Shown here: positions 1 to 26,420 of the stretch, piece by piece
How positions within the stretch are numbered: position 1 is the stretch's first letter
Layout of the letters: each line of letters starts with the position of its first letter
Made by a program: the position numbers and the translations under genes
Notes under the pieces: generated by a model
Seen by the model: only the letters and a program-made list of their open reading frames with translations
Databases searched by the model: none
What the model was told of the DNA's origin: nothing
DNA from: Pelargonium nanum
Taxonomy: Eukaryota > Streptophyta > Magnoliopsida > Geraniales > Geraniaceae
Assembly (NCBI GenBank): GCA_036897485.1
Contig: JAYMTF010001092.1
Span: forward strand, 1-26,420
DNA length: 26,420 nucleotides
Direction of reading: 5' to 3'

Positions 1-50
1 ATATATATAATGAAAATAAAATTAAGATTTATCCAACACCAGTTGCTGAC

Positions 51-2464
51 CTTTAAACAGTGGAGTTCTGTACCATCCCGATTATAGATATATGGGTACC
101 TGTCATGATTAAGATGCTTAATTATGCAAGGAAGAGAAAACTATACAAGTTCTTAACACAATATGTTATTTATACATATGATTTATGAAACAAAAATGCA
201 AATAGATTATAGAATTGAGTAATATATGGAAAATATAAACATGGCCTTCGAGAGTTCGAGTTTCATCAGAATAAAACAAATTCTAAAATAAGCAAAAGCA
301 AAACCATCAACTCCTTGGTTCAAATTAGAATTGAATGGTGTCAGATCATGGAAGAATATGCGAAATATTAAAATTTGAACGACAAACTTCATTTAGTTTA
401 CATCGCAATGAAGTATTTTAAGAGGTGTGTGTGTGACAATAAGTTGGGAATGAAGCTAGGTAATGTTAAAAAATAAAACCATACTTTTTCTGAGCTGCAG
501 CAAAAAATAGCTCATTGTGCAAGAAGACCACATCATGCACTGTTTCCTTGACCTGAAAGCATTACCAGTAAGCTTTCCTAAGTCATTTAATAGTAGTATT
601 ATCAAGAAAGTTGTTACAAATAACAAAGAACTGCAAGTTTAGGAGTGTTACTGATATTAAAGGGTAGTTTCACATCTTTCAAACATTAACCATATCATTT
701 AGGAAGAGGCCTTTTAGGAAATTAGGACAACAAATAGTATAATTTACACAATATCAGCACATCTCTTTGAGAACCAGATAAACTTAAGAGGACAAGGACA
801 TACCTTGAACTCTTTAATAAGACTCATGTTCTTCAAGTCTATAATACACAGGTGGCCCTTGCGTCCCGCAACTGCCATATGACGACCACTTGAGGTAAAA
901 TCCAGAGTGTATGGACCAAGTTCTGCGTAAGTAAAAAAATGAATTAGAAAACTCCTTCAAATAAGAAAATTATTGTAAATAACCAACTACACATAGAAAA
1001 CCAATTTATGAAAGAAGCAAAGTTACCAACTTGTGACTAACAGAAGCGAAATATGGAAGAGGAAAAGGAAATTATTATAATCATAATTGATAAAACTAGA
1101 GAGAATGAGATATCTGAAAACCTAGGCGAAACAATAATAATTACATTAACAATAAGAACCCAGTTTTTCTTTTACTTTTTTGGGCATCTCCAAGCCATTT
1201 GAATATATAATTCTGCTTGGAACAGTTCAGACCGCTATTTCTTAAGTTGAGCTCATATTGTTAATACTTTGTGCAAGTGTGTAGGACATGCGTCCTTTAT
1301 TACTAAATAAGAGAAAGTTCACAAAGAACACACCGCAAACATTTATCTTATTTATAAGGAATCACATGGCTGAGATCAACCTGGCAAGACTATATCGTAT
1401 TGATTCCTTGAGCTTGAGATATCTACTTCACGAGCAATTGATTCTTGTCTTATCCTCCAGGTCTTCTCGATACCTTCAGCTTTAAGTAGCCTCCCTCACT
1501 AGGCATGAGGCACTGGACAAAATAACTACAGATTAAGTACTCAAATCACTTAGATATGGAATTGTTTCCGTCAAGCTAAACACTTGAAACAATACCCAAT
1601 CCTAAACAACAAACAAGAGCATCGAACAAGAAAGTTATTCGATAAAGAAAACCGCTGACCCTCCCAGACAGATGCCATTTAAACATGTTAACAGGTTAAG
1701 AAAGATAAAGAAGAAGAAAAAAAATAACCTTTTCGGCCTTGGCAGCAGCTTTTGCAGATTTTCCATATAATTCCTCTTTGGCAGCAAGTTGACCCTTCAA
1801 CTTTTTATCTTTTAACACCTGAAAATTTATTGAATTGTGATAAATTAGAAATTATTAAATAAAAAAGAAACTGCTTCTGGAATCTGGATCTATTTAGTTG
1901 ACAGTAGGATACCTCCAAATTAGCACCCTCTCCTCTAAGATATTTCTTTTCTGTCATATCTAACTCATCAGAGACTTCCTGAAAGCAATTAGGAAAATGC
2001 CCTCTGTTACTTTCTAATTCAATAAGCAAGCAATAAAAGCTGGAGAAAAAGTTCACAGGACTTCACACAAATATGTAAGATCGAAAACAAAATATAATGG
2101 GCATAAAAAATTATTCTTAATAGATAAACAAAACATAACCAGAGAGACAAAGAAACAAATGCTTCTAAGAAAACTAATTAATGGCTCTCTTCATGTGTCT
2201 GTCTGGTTTCGCAATTTGATATTGACAAAAAGCTCACAATTCACATAAAAGCTATAGTAGGAGTGGAAACAAAACCTTATCTCCATTTGAGAGTTTCACA
2301 TCGTTTCCAGCTTGAGTTTGGTCGTAAGTCTCAGCCGCTACTGTTACCATATTGTCCAATTCAAATTCTAGCAGTTGCTCTGCTGTTTGAAGCAACGGAA
2401 GAAGACGGAGAGACGCCGGCGGGAGGAGGGTTGGGTTGGGTTTCTTCTTCTGCAACCACACCAC
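51..2464 (-). CDS. UTP7: UTP7/WDR46-type U3 snoRNP-associated WD40 protein, 5' part only, with an apparent 1-bp frameshift
   Basis: Family role: nucleolar SSU-processome (U3 snoRNP) WD40 protein needed for 18S rRNA maturation. Exons read on the minus strand: 2276-2464, 1913-1978, 1729-1818, 1381-1512, 804-922, 485-552 and 51-99, all with GT-AG borders. The gene continues past the left edge, so the C-terminal WD40 repeats and BING4CT domain are not visible. Recognised peptides include LKGQLAAKEELYGKSAKAAA (exon 3), YTLDFTSSGRHMAVAGRKGH (exon 5, first WD40 blades) and DVVFLHNELFFAAAQKK (exon 6). The start ATG at 2464 opens a 63-codon exon ending exactly at a donor. Exon 4 is 132 bp where phase requires 133. 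The frame breaks at TTAAAGCT (about 1474-1481), where the family reads L-E-A, and a TGA-type or TAA stop follows soon after. A conserved Trp at the exon 4 start is Cys here. It could be a decaying copy, a damaged allele or an assembly error. About 238 codons are covered. Confidence 0.88.
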
Positions 2465-2502
2465 CGTCGTTAAACCTACACTTTTTCAATATTCAGGAGG
2501 AG

Positions 2503-2510
2503 AGGGTTTA
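2503..2510 (-). promoter_or_regulatory. Telo-box-like motif upstream of UTP7
   Basis: The minus strand reads TAAACCCT about 40 bp upstream of the UTP7 ATG. Telo-boxes (AAACCCTA) are common close to the start site of plant ribosomal and ribosome-biogenesis genes. The match is one base short of the consensus, so the call rests on position and gene type as much as on sequence. Confidence 0.4.
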
Positions 2511-2743
2511 GAGGTCAATCAATCGGGTAACCGGGTCAGCCCGTTCTGATTTATTAGCCACAAACAGATAGTGCACTGAAATATTTTTGTAGACGTATAT
2601 TATTTTTTTATTCTTTTCGTTCTTAAGCGGGCTCGCACACTACTGAACTTTCATCAAATGTACCGATGATCTCCATTTTTGTATGTCAATTTTATTAACG
2701 TAAGTTTTGAACTAACCGTCCATAAGCATTGCGGTTATTTATT

Positions 2744-2749
2744 TGGGCC
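2744..2749 (-). promoter_or_regulatory. Site II-like TGGGCC motif upstream of UTP7
   Basis: TGGGCC (GGCCCA on the minus strand) lies about 280 bp upstream of the UTP7 ATG. Site II elements bound by TCP factors often pair with telo-boxes in plant ribosome-biogenesis promoters. A hexamer can occur by chance, so this is suggestive only. Confidence 0.3.
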
Positions 2750-3169
2750 GAATTTAAATAAAAATTTACTTTTATTCAAGAAAAAATTTATAAGCACCAA
2801 CTTCAATATTCTCCTTTGTTTACAAATCCTTTTACAATTTGACCAAGATAATGCCATTATTGCAAGTACATCACTTTCTACGAGGTCAATTGATATAAAT
2901 TATAATCAGCAAAAGAATTGTGCCAATACGGCTTCAGATTAAAAAAAGAACATCCGAAACAATGAAAAATGGAAAGTGTAAGTGAAACTTCATTCATTTT
3001 CATCAACTACAAATAATTTTATAGCATCTAAAAAGTAAAACATTACAAACTGCAAAAATGCTCTCAACAAGCAAGCAAAAAGAAGAGACAAGTACGTCCC
3101 CAAGTGATTGACTGCTAAGCTGAATATATGCCAACTAATGTTTGAACTAAATCTTGGCAAACGGTATTT

Positions 3170-6575
<3,406 letters not shown>

Positions 6576-6617
6576 TGTTGAAACTCGATCTGCGAGAGAC
6601 AGAAGGAGAGACAGCAA

Positions 6618-6727
6618 TGGGCCTACAGAGGAGGGACAATATGAAGCAACTCCATATATAAACCCTTGTGTTACTTTAAAATGACCCTCGATTGACGGCT
6701 GTGATTTAATGTAAGGTCGCTAGGGTT
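6618..6727 (-). promoter_or_regulatory. RPL5 core promoter: TATA box, TGGGCC and telo-box-like motifs
   Basis: On the minus strand TTTATATAT (6654-6662) lies about 80 bp upstream of the ATG. That predicts a start site near 6625-6630 and a 5' UTR of about 50 nt. A TGGGCC site II motif (6618-6623) sits at or just after that point. AACCCTA (6721-6727), a truncated telo-box, lies further upstream. This combination is characteristic of plant ribosomal-protein promoters. The start site itself is inferred from spacing. Confidence 0.6.
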
Positions 6728-7552
6728 CTATATCTTATAGTGGCATCGTTGTATTTTAGAGTTTCTCTTCATGTAAGTTTATACTTGACCCTCAACTTAG
6801 CAAACTTAAAACTCATCCGAGTTATTTTATTACGGTATCCAAACTTATATAAGATACTCAAAATTGTACCCAAACTTATATTCTGCGAGAATTAGTACCA
6901 AAATTTTGGGGTTAACATCCTCCGTGAACTGAACTGGCACATCCTAGAATGTGTCATGTACACATAAGTTTACGGCAAATTGAACTGGACATAACGATAG
7001 TACCAACACAGGCAATAAAACAAAGTTTAGGTACCATTTTGAGTATATGATTTTAGTTAGACATGGAGATCCTACAATGAAGCTTCCTAACTATGAGAGT
7101 TTCACGATCATTCACAACTTAGTTTTTTATTTTCGTGAAAAGGGTTGTAACACAAATCAGGAGAACATTCTTCACATAGGTGGACTCGATAACATGCCAT
7201 GAGATTTGAGAGTGAGCTCACCATGAGACTACAAAGTCCAACATAATATGAAAACAAAATTTTATTCATGGAGGAGGACTTAATCTTAAGTCTATGATAG
7301 TGATCTCGCAATGAACAGAGAGGTATCATAAATGCATATTAGCATAACAAAATATGGGATAAAAAAAATAGCTCTTGTATAGCTGCAAATCAGAAAGTAT
7401 GGTTATGTAAGACTACAAATTAACCAATTCCCAGGCCATGCACATCACTCAACCAACATCCATATGATTACATCAATGAATTGAATACTGCTACATTCTA
7501 TTGTTACAACAACAAAAATATCGATAAAGCAAACACAAGCAATCAAAACCGT
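6728..7552. other. RPL5-SAC9 intergenic region
   Basis: This segment lies between the RPL5 promoter and the SAC9 stop codon. It holds one MITE-like element (listed separately) and, next to 7552, the SAC9 3' UTR, which reads TTGTTGTAAC-type U-rich sequence on the minus strand. The stretch 7060-7330 has a 73-codon minus-strand open frame with no family features that I recognise. Confidence 0.6.
6847..7050. mobile_element. Degenerate MITE-like inverted repeat between RPL5 and SAC9
   Basis: The left arm contains ATACTCAAAATTGTACCCAA. The reverse complement of the right arm contains ATACTCAAAATGGTACCTAA. About 30 bp pair with few mismatches, flanking a non-coding interior of about 140 bp. A second copy of the motif GTA(T/C)CCAAACTTATAT lies just outside at 6833-6848, next to the copy within the left arm. 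The core CAAAATNGTAC is shared with the MITE in RPL5 intron 1. Boundaries are approximate and no clear target duplication was found. Confidence 0.6.
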
Positions 7553-21632
<14,080 letters not shown>

Positions 21633-21687
21633 GTGTCCTCAATGAACAACTTAGAATCTCTCAAAGGCCTTGAGATTCACGACCCTG
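21633..21687 (-). other. Inferred second 5' UTR exon segment of SAC9
   Basis: Upstream of the SAC9 ATG the minus strand has a good acceptor, TTGTTCTATCCAG, ending at 21688. The ATG context is GGACACATGG, favourable for initiation. A 5' UTR intron reaching to about 23350 would place the transcription start in the less AT-rich segment near 23.5 kb. This rests on splice-site appearance only; no transcript evidence is available. Confidence 0.4.
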
Positions 21688-23350
21688 CTGGATAGAACAA
21701 TTACAATGTTAAGCACAAAGAAGCACAATAGCAGGGATTGTGAATAAACCGAAGAAATGCAAGTGGAAATTAAAGGAAACACCATTAACAAAAGACAAAG
21801 GTTTTATACAAGCATCGAGACTATTTCCTATGATTAGTGTAATGTAATAACTCATACATATGTGTAATCCAATGAAAAAAATAGAATGAAGTACAAAGAG
21901 TAGACACAACAATACAAAACAGAATCTAAAGGACGAAGTATATCAGATACACAACTATGATACTGATAGATAAAGTAAGTACTCTTGTCAAATGAGTTAT
22001 TGTTTTAATTTATACGTTTGCCCTATATGATAGACATCTTAGATTCAGACTGGGGTCTGAATACAATTATACAAATTACACAGAGCTTTAAATTAGCAAC
22101 AGCGATGAATCGTTTTTCAGTTGAGTAAGCAAACATTCCAGCAGAAAACAATTTTTTTCAGTTTAGTAAGCTAACATTCCAACAGGAAACAAGGTTATAT
22201 CAGGTAATCAAGAGAAGCATATCAGACAAGACGGTAAAGCAAACGGAGTAAAGCAGTTTCTGATGGAGAACAAAACAGATAGAAAGAATAGAGAAAGAGG
22301 AGAGAAATCCCATATTATAGCCAGCGTAAGTCCTTGAATTCAAACTTTCCATCAGTCAAAATTCTAGAGAGTATTACAAGATAAGGACAATACAACAAAG
22401 AACCCACTAGGTATAAATAGTTGTATGGTACTGAATTCATGAGGCCGGTGAAGAATTTAGGAGCGAGAGTGTGACGCTGAGTGCTAAACAATATTTCAGG
22501 GAATATATTTAAAACAGCACATAATAAGATTAAATACTTTGCAAACTTTCCATCCTAAATTGTTATCTTGCTAGTTCTGCATAAAGTGCATTAGGCTCGG
22601 GAAAATTGTTTCTTATCTTTAAACCAGGATTCCAATAATCATATCTGCTCGAGGAATCAAACTAGCAAATTCCAAATCTCCTTTGGATGCCTGCCAGCAT
22701 ACCACCGAGAAACAAGACACAAATTCAGCTGGCCATTATAATTACACAGCACTTAAAGACAGGGTACTGGGAGTGGGAATAAAGTTCCATCCCTTGAAGG
22801 CAGAGTTCTTTATCAAATTATGGATCATCCAGTAATGTTTAATTTTCTTTCCCGTCCAGTAAATTAAAAAATTGAAAGTGACCCCCAAAATGTCAGCTGG
22901 TGATGCTCCGTCTAATAAATCCCATAAACAAAGCGGTGATTTGTTACCAAAAAGACTGACTCATGAACCTACTACAAATACACAAAGTTCAGCCAACAGA
23001 TCTGGAGGATCAAATTTTCTTTGTTACAAAGCCAACAATTGGATTTTCATTTCTAATTGCGTGATACAAGATCACTGCAGATTTCGCAATATCACAGCCA
23101 CCTAACCAACGGTAAATAAAAATCCGAGTCTATCGAGGAGCAATCAAATCATATATCGATTCGTCCAAATTGGGAATCACTAGACAGAAAATTAGCAGAG
23201 AAATCGGCGAATTTAACAACAAGAACATTTAAGATGTGATCGGAGAAATAGTGGATGGAAATGACATTTACAAAATATGCATAATATATATATATATACG
23301 TATATTCCGCAGAGAAAAAGAAGCAGAGATATGGAGAGAGATGAACTGAC
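21688..23350. other. Probable SAC9 5' UTR intron, no gene seen
   Basis: About 1.66 kb of AT-rich sequence without a convincing coding region on either strand. It contains a 39-bp tandem duplication (listed separately) and an AT dinucleotide run at about 23284-23298. The 77-codon plus-strand frame at 22872-23105 has no family features. If the inferred 5' UTR splice is wrong, this is simply upstream intergenic DNA. Confidence 0.4.
22113..22192. repeat. Tandem duplication, two 39-bp units 41 bp apart
   Basis: Unit 1 (22113-22151) and unit 2 (22154-22192) both run TTTTTCAGTT(G/T)AGTAAGC then (A/T)AACATTCCA(G/A)CAG(A/G)AAACAA, differing at about four positions. It is a local duplication with no assigned function. 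Confidence 0.85.
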
Positions 23351-23530
23351 CGAAAAATTGGCAGCAGTGAACATCTGATGCGGGAGGCCGAAGAAAAGTA
23401 GTATATGTTGGAGTCTATTTGACAACACAACAAGTACAAGCAGTCCGGCACGGGAGCGAAGCGAGAGGTGGACTCTAAAATCTGCTGCGGTCGACTTTAC
23501 TGGGGCGATAATGACAACCAATTGCATTTC
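23351..23530 (-). other. Inferred first 5' UTR exon of SAC9, containing a uORF start
   Basis: The minus strand from about 23530 to 23351 is richer in GC and pyrimidine-rich, like a dicot 5' leader, and ends at a plausible donor TTTTTCG|GTCAGT. An ATG at 23527 opens a frame (MQLVVIIAPVKSTAADF...) that crosses the donor in phase 0. If spliced to 21687 it ends at a TGA at 21661-21663, 28 nt before the SAC9 ATG. No TATA box is evident. The transcription start is unknown, so the ATG may lie upstream of it and never be transcribed. Confidence 0.35.
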
Positions 23531-23639
23531 ACTGTTTCACGGCTCTTGAGTCTTGATTTCGAGATCTAAGGGCTTGTTTGGATATTTGAAAGCAGGTTTT
23601 GTTTATTTTTGGATAACTGCACATGACCTTACACAAGGT

Positions 23640-24345
23640 TTTAAACCGGTCCGGTTGTCTATATATCGGTAGTCTGTTCAAACCCAGTCAAGACCGGTGA
23701 AAATGGTGCCGGTTTTCAATGTATCACCCGGTTTTAGAGAAAATGATTGAAATTGGGCTGGATAAGTTAATAATATCAACCCAAACATTGTTGGGCTTTT
23801 TATAAAAAATGAAAAAGAAGATGTTTGGGCCATAGATAGTGAGACATAAAAAAGGGCCCATATACAATTAAATAATAATAAATAAATAAAAGAAACCTAA
23901 ATCTAACTCACTTGTTCATCTTCTTCTTCATTCACGATGTGCAGCTCCAAGCCTCCGCCGTCAGCTTCACGGGTGAGATTGAGTTTGATTCATTCTCTCG
24001 TTTTCTTCGTTTTTTGGCTTGTAATTCACGAAGGAAGACGATTGATGACAAGCATGATAAAGATTGGAGTTTGAATGACCTTAGCGCTGCTTGAGTGAAG
24101 AAGAAGAGGTGAATTTGCCCATTTCACTTTCAATGCATTAGGGCCCAAACATCTTCATTTTTTTTTTGTGAAAAGCCCAACCTTATTTGGGTTGATATTA
24201 CTAATTCATTCAGCCCAATTTGAACTTCTCCTCTTCAAGTGTTAAAACCGGATGATACAAGGAAATCGGGCACAACTTTTTTACCGGATCTGACTACGCT
24301 ACCAGGTCTCTATAGAACCGGACCGGTAACCCTGGTCAACCGGTC
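23640..24345. mobile_element. Mutator-like or foldback element with ~190-bp inverted arms
   Basis: The left arm (about 23643-23832) and the reverse complement of the right arm (about 24141-24329) share, in order: ACCGGTCCGGTT, ATCA(C/T)CCGGTTTTA, AAATTGGGCTG, AATATCAACCCAAA, GTTGGGCTTTT and GATGTTTGGGCC. Spacing is similar, with scattered mismatches and indels. Long arms with a unique interior of about 300 bp suit a non-autonomous Mutator-like element or a foldback element. No transposase is present, and exact ends and target duplication are uncertain. It sits about 110 bp upstream of the inferred SAC9 leader. Confidence 0.75.
23937..24094 (+). pseudogene. Possible captured first-exon fragment inside the inverted-arm element
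   Basis: Between the arms the plus strand has a pyrimidine-rich CTTCTTCTTCATTCACG leader, an ATG at 23937, and a short frame MCSSKPPPSASR. A donor-like CGGGTGAG follows at about 23970, then T-rich intron-like sequence. It looks like the 5' UTR, first exon and start of intron 1 of a host gene, as in Pack-MULEs. I do not recognise the source gene. The alternative is chance open sequence. Confidence 0.35.
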
Positions 24346-24370
24346 GATGAAGTGGCCAGTGACGCCTATA

Positions 24371-24607
24371 GGTTGAAGGAATGTTGTGTTGGAATCTGAT
24401 ACGGAGGGATTAACGCCGAATGTCAAAGATTTGGATTCTACAAGATTCCTTAGTCTGTTGTGAGCTATTTTAGATGATATTAATGCTCTTGTGCGAAAGT
24501 TTGTTAGCATGAAAGTTTGTTTTATTATGCGTTGTGCGAATAGAGTTGCCCATTTTCTTGTTATTCAAGAGTCTATTGCTAGTTTGTTATATGTTGATCC
24601 TATGTAA
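24371..24607 (+). pseudogene. RNase H-like (RVT_3) relic, plus strand
   Basis: One frame over 79 codons reads RNVVLESDTEGL early (the VxLESD strand with a catalytic-type Asp), then AILDDINALVRKF, and near the end CANRVAHFL. That is the order of the plant RNase H-like domain at the C-terminus of many non-LTR elements and stand-alone proteins. Two in-frame TGA codons interrupt it (24374-24376 and midway), and the N-terminal part of the domain is missing. It is a dead fragment. Confidence 0.75.
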
Positions 24608-24673
24608 TGTAATGTAATGAATAGTTGTTGTTTGTTTAGTAGAAAAAAGTTCCATAACATATAGTCCATGTAA

Positions 24674-24689
24674 ACATTTTATAAAATGT
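24674..24689. repeat. 16-bp perfect palindrome
   Basis: ACATTTTATAAAATGT is its own reverse complement. It lies between the two RNase H-like relics. No function is assigned; AT-rich palindromes of this size can be chance. Confidence 0.9.
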
Positions 24690-24781
24690 GAATATATTAT
24701 GTTAGCGCAAAAAATAATAATTTATTATTTTAAATCAAACAATAATAAAGACGATATAAAATCAAGGGTTTGTAGACCAAC

Positions 24782-25147
24782 TCATTCATACGAATCTAAC
24801 AAAGAGACCAAGATTATAGATAACTCGTGGGCCACTCGGTTCACAAATTAACCCACAAACAAAAAACTGGCACTATTAAACTAGTCACAATGTCTGAAAC
24901 ATTCCGAATGATCGATCAAACCAAATGCACTGAAATCCTACCTAAAAGCATGAATAATCAAGTTGAGTGCACTGAAATCCACCACAATTTGAATAGCACA
25001 AACAACTAATAACGATTGCACTTGAACCTTAAGACAATCACATGAAGGAGTTTGCCAATCGCCACCGCTAGGCATATCATCTGATTCAACAACAAACTCG
25101 AAGGCTGATCTGAGAACTCCGACCGAATCACCACCTTTAAAAGTCAT
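24782..25147 (-). pseudogene. RNase H-like (RVT_3) relic, minus strand
   Basis: The minus strand reads FKGGDSVGVLRSAFEFVVES, then DWQTPSCDCLKVQVQ (the WxxPxxgxlKvNxD entry of the domain), then in a shifted frame SIIRNVSDIVTSL, and finally VNRVAHELSIILVSLLDSYE and a stop. The order matches the linker plus RNase H-like domain of plant non-LTR elements. In-frame stops and frame changes make it a relic. It converges on the plus-strand relic at 24371-24607. Confidence 0.65.
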
Positions 25148-26365
25148 ATTCTCTTTTCATTGAACCATCATTACCGTCACATACCTCTTGTTCCACTATG
25201 GACGCACCAATCAAAAAATTCATTGTGAATCTAAGTCGCCGCTATGCAAATTAACTCTAACAACACCTTAACTTACTATCAAAACAAGAGTTCGTTGTCT
25301 TAACAAGACATACTACAATTTACTATTTGTAAACCCAAAAAACTCTTGTCGTTCTGAAAATAAAAAACAACCGTATTCATACGAACACTCTAGCTGACTC
25401 TCAAAACGGCAAGTATGGAATGTGAATGTAGTTGTGATATATACATCAGTTGTTATTAGTCTTTTTTTTTTTTTAATTTATAGATACAAAATTAACATAT
25501 TTATTACAATCACGTGAAATAAGATGACAAATACACTGGTTATTTTGTTGCATATTATTGAGCACTCTATTTTTCTTTTTCTTTGAGTACTTCTTGAATG
25601 GAGCTAACTCGAAGTCGCAACCTTCAGTCAACAATGTTTTGATACGCAAAGAAGCAATTCAACTAAAAGTTTAAGTTGATATTTGAAAAATCAATTTAAC
25701 TTTTATACTCTAACAAGTTGCCGCAGTGAATGGTGGAATGTTTTGATTTCTGAAGGGGGTGATTCCCTGTCTACCTATTAACTAAAATACTTGGGGGTAT
25801 AAGATAGACATTCTCTCTCTCAAATTTCTTATCACAGAGACCATAAAATAATCTGTTCTTGGGTATGGTGTGGTAAGACTCAGTTTCCTTTTGTAGTGTC
25901 TTATGACTAACGTAATAATTTAGGTAAAGTTCTGTAGAGGTTGAACTATTTTTGTTTCATACTTTTCTCAACTTCTACAAGATCCAAAGAGATAGTTGAA
26001 GCTCTCTTAAACTGAGTGATTTGATTTGAATGAGTTAATGTGCTCATTATCATATTTCTCCTTCCTCTACAGCATGTACTTAACATCCAAACAGAAGTGC
26101 TGAAACTTTATTGCTAAGAAGATCATGTCAATAACATATAATGAGAAAAAATGGATCCTTCTCATTGTGTGATCATCTTGTAGCTCAGGCAGTTTTGAGA
26201 GTTGCTAGAAAAGTAGAAAACCAACCGTGTTGGTTGGTGCAAAGCATGAATCTCTGGCTTATTCTGTTAATGAAAAACACACCATTAATGTGTCTAAAGA
26301 CACTGTAACTGATATGCTAGTGCTAAATTCTCTGCAGCAAAATAGGAACAGAAATGAAAAAAATC
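25148..26365. other. No recognisable gene
   Basis: About 1.2 kb of AT-rich DNA with no credible coding frame on either strand and no repeat family that I recognise. A poly(T) run lies at about 25461-25475, and a short hairpin TGTCTTAACAAGACA at about 25297-25311. Confidence 0.6.
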
Positions 26366-26371
26366 AAAAAA
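26366..26371 (-). terminator. RNA polymerase III terminator (T6)
   Basis: Six T residues on the minus strand follow directly after the discriminator base of the tRNA gene. A second T-rich stretch follows a few bases on. Confidence 0.85.
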
Positions 26372-26420
26372 TGGAGATGCGGGGTATCGATCCCCGTACC
26401 TCTCGCATGCTAAGCGAGCG
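26372..26420 (-). tRNA. tRNA-Ala (anticodon AGC), 3' two-thirds, cut by the window edge
   Basis: The minus strand shows the anticodon stem-loop CTCGC-TTAGCAT-GCGAG (anticodon AGC), a five-base variable loop, the T arm CGGGG-ATCGATA-CCCCG, and the acceptor 3' strand CATCTCC followed by discriminator A. These are about positions 25-73 of the tRNA. The first 24 nt (acceptor 5' strand, D arm, A box) lie beyond the right edge. The U at position 70 is kept, so the G3:U70 alanine identity pair is possible. The internal B box is intact. No CCA is encoded, as expected for a nuclear gene. Confidence 0.95.

Larger units (their letters stand above)
2465..3169. other. UTP7-RPL5 intergenic region
   Basis: About 700 bp separates the UTP7 start codon from the RPL5 stop codon. 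It must hold the UTP7 promoter and 5' UTR and the RPL5 3' UTR with its poly(A) site. It is AT-rich and shows no convincing coding sequence. Short open frames here look random. Two motifs typical of ribosome-biogenesis promoters are listed separately. Confidence 0.7.

Noticed and set aside
1381-1530. Rescue of the UTP7 frameshift by an alternative acceptor
   Set aside because: The frame needed downstream meets a TGA immediately upstream of the lesion, so shifting the acceptor within this intron end cannot restore it.

Overview
The window is nuclear DNA from a flowering plant, most likely a eudicot. The genes are split by many AT-rich GT-AG introns, the encoded proteins are close to Arabidopsis-type homologues, and the non-coding DNA is full of plant MITEs and non-LTR relics. 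I cannot name the species. I recognise three protein genes, all on the minus strand, and part of a tRNA gene at the right edge.

Layout from left to right: (1) 51-2464, the 5' part of a UTP7/WDR46-type SSU-processome gene. It runs off the left edge and carries an apparent 1-bp frameshift in its fourth exon. (2) 3170-6575, a complete RPL5 (uL18) gene in nine coding exons, 301 aa. Its first coding exon is only the ATG, and its first intron holds a 222-bp MITE. (3) 7553-21632, a complete SAC9-type phosphoinositide phosphatase gene in thirteen coding exons, 1637 aa. Every exon junction keeps the reading frame, and the start lies in a 13-bp coding exon. Its introns carry a Stowaway MITE, a LINE reverse-transcriptase relic, a high-copy GTGTCGTG-rich element and microsatellites. 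A 5' UTR exon near 23.4-23.5 kb is inferred. (4) 23640-24345, a Mutator-like or foldback element with arms of about 190 bp and what looks like a captured first exon, lying just upstream of the inferred SAC9 promoter. (5) 24371-25147, two converging RNase H-like relics of non-LTR origin. (6) About 1.2 kb with no recognised gene, then a truncated tRNA-Ala(AGC) at 26372-26420.

RPL5 (60S subunit, 5S RNP) and UTP7 (18S rRNA processing) are adjacent tandem genes, both with telo-box-like and TGGGCC motifs upstream, so they may share ribosome-biogenesis regulation. SAC9 acts in a different process, PI(4,5)P2 turnover at membranes.

I found no undescribed multi-gene system. The best leads are the UTP7 frameshift, the Pack-MULE-like element beside the SAC9 promoter, and unannotated architecture in the SAC9 C-terminal half (a cysteine cluster and two similar predicted beta-rich modules). 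Exon coordinates were derived by hand from splice sites, frame and remembered family sequence. No database search was run.
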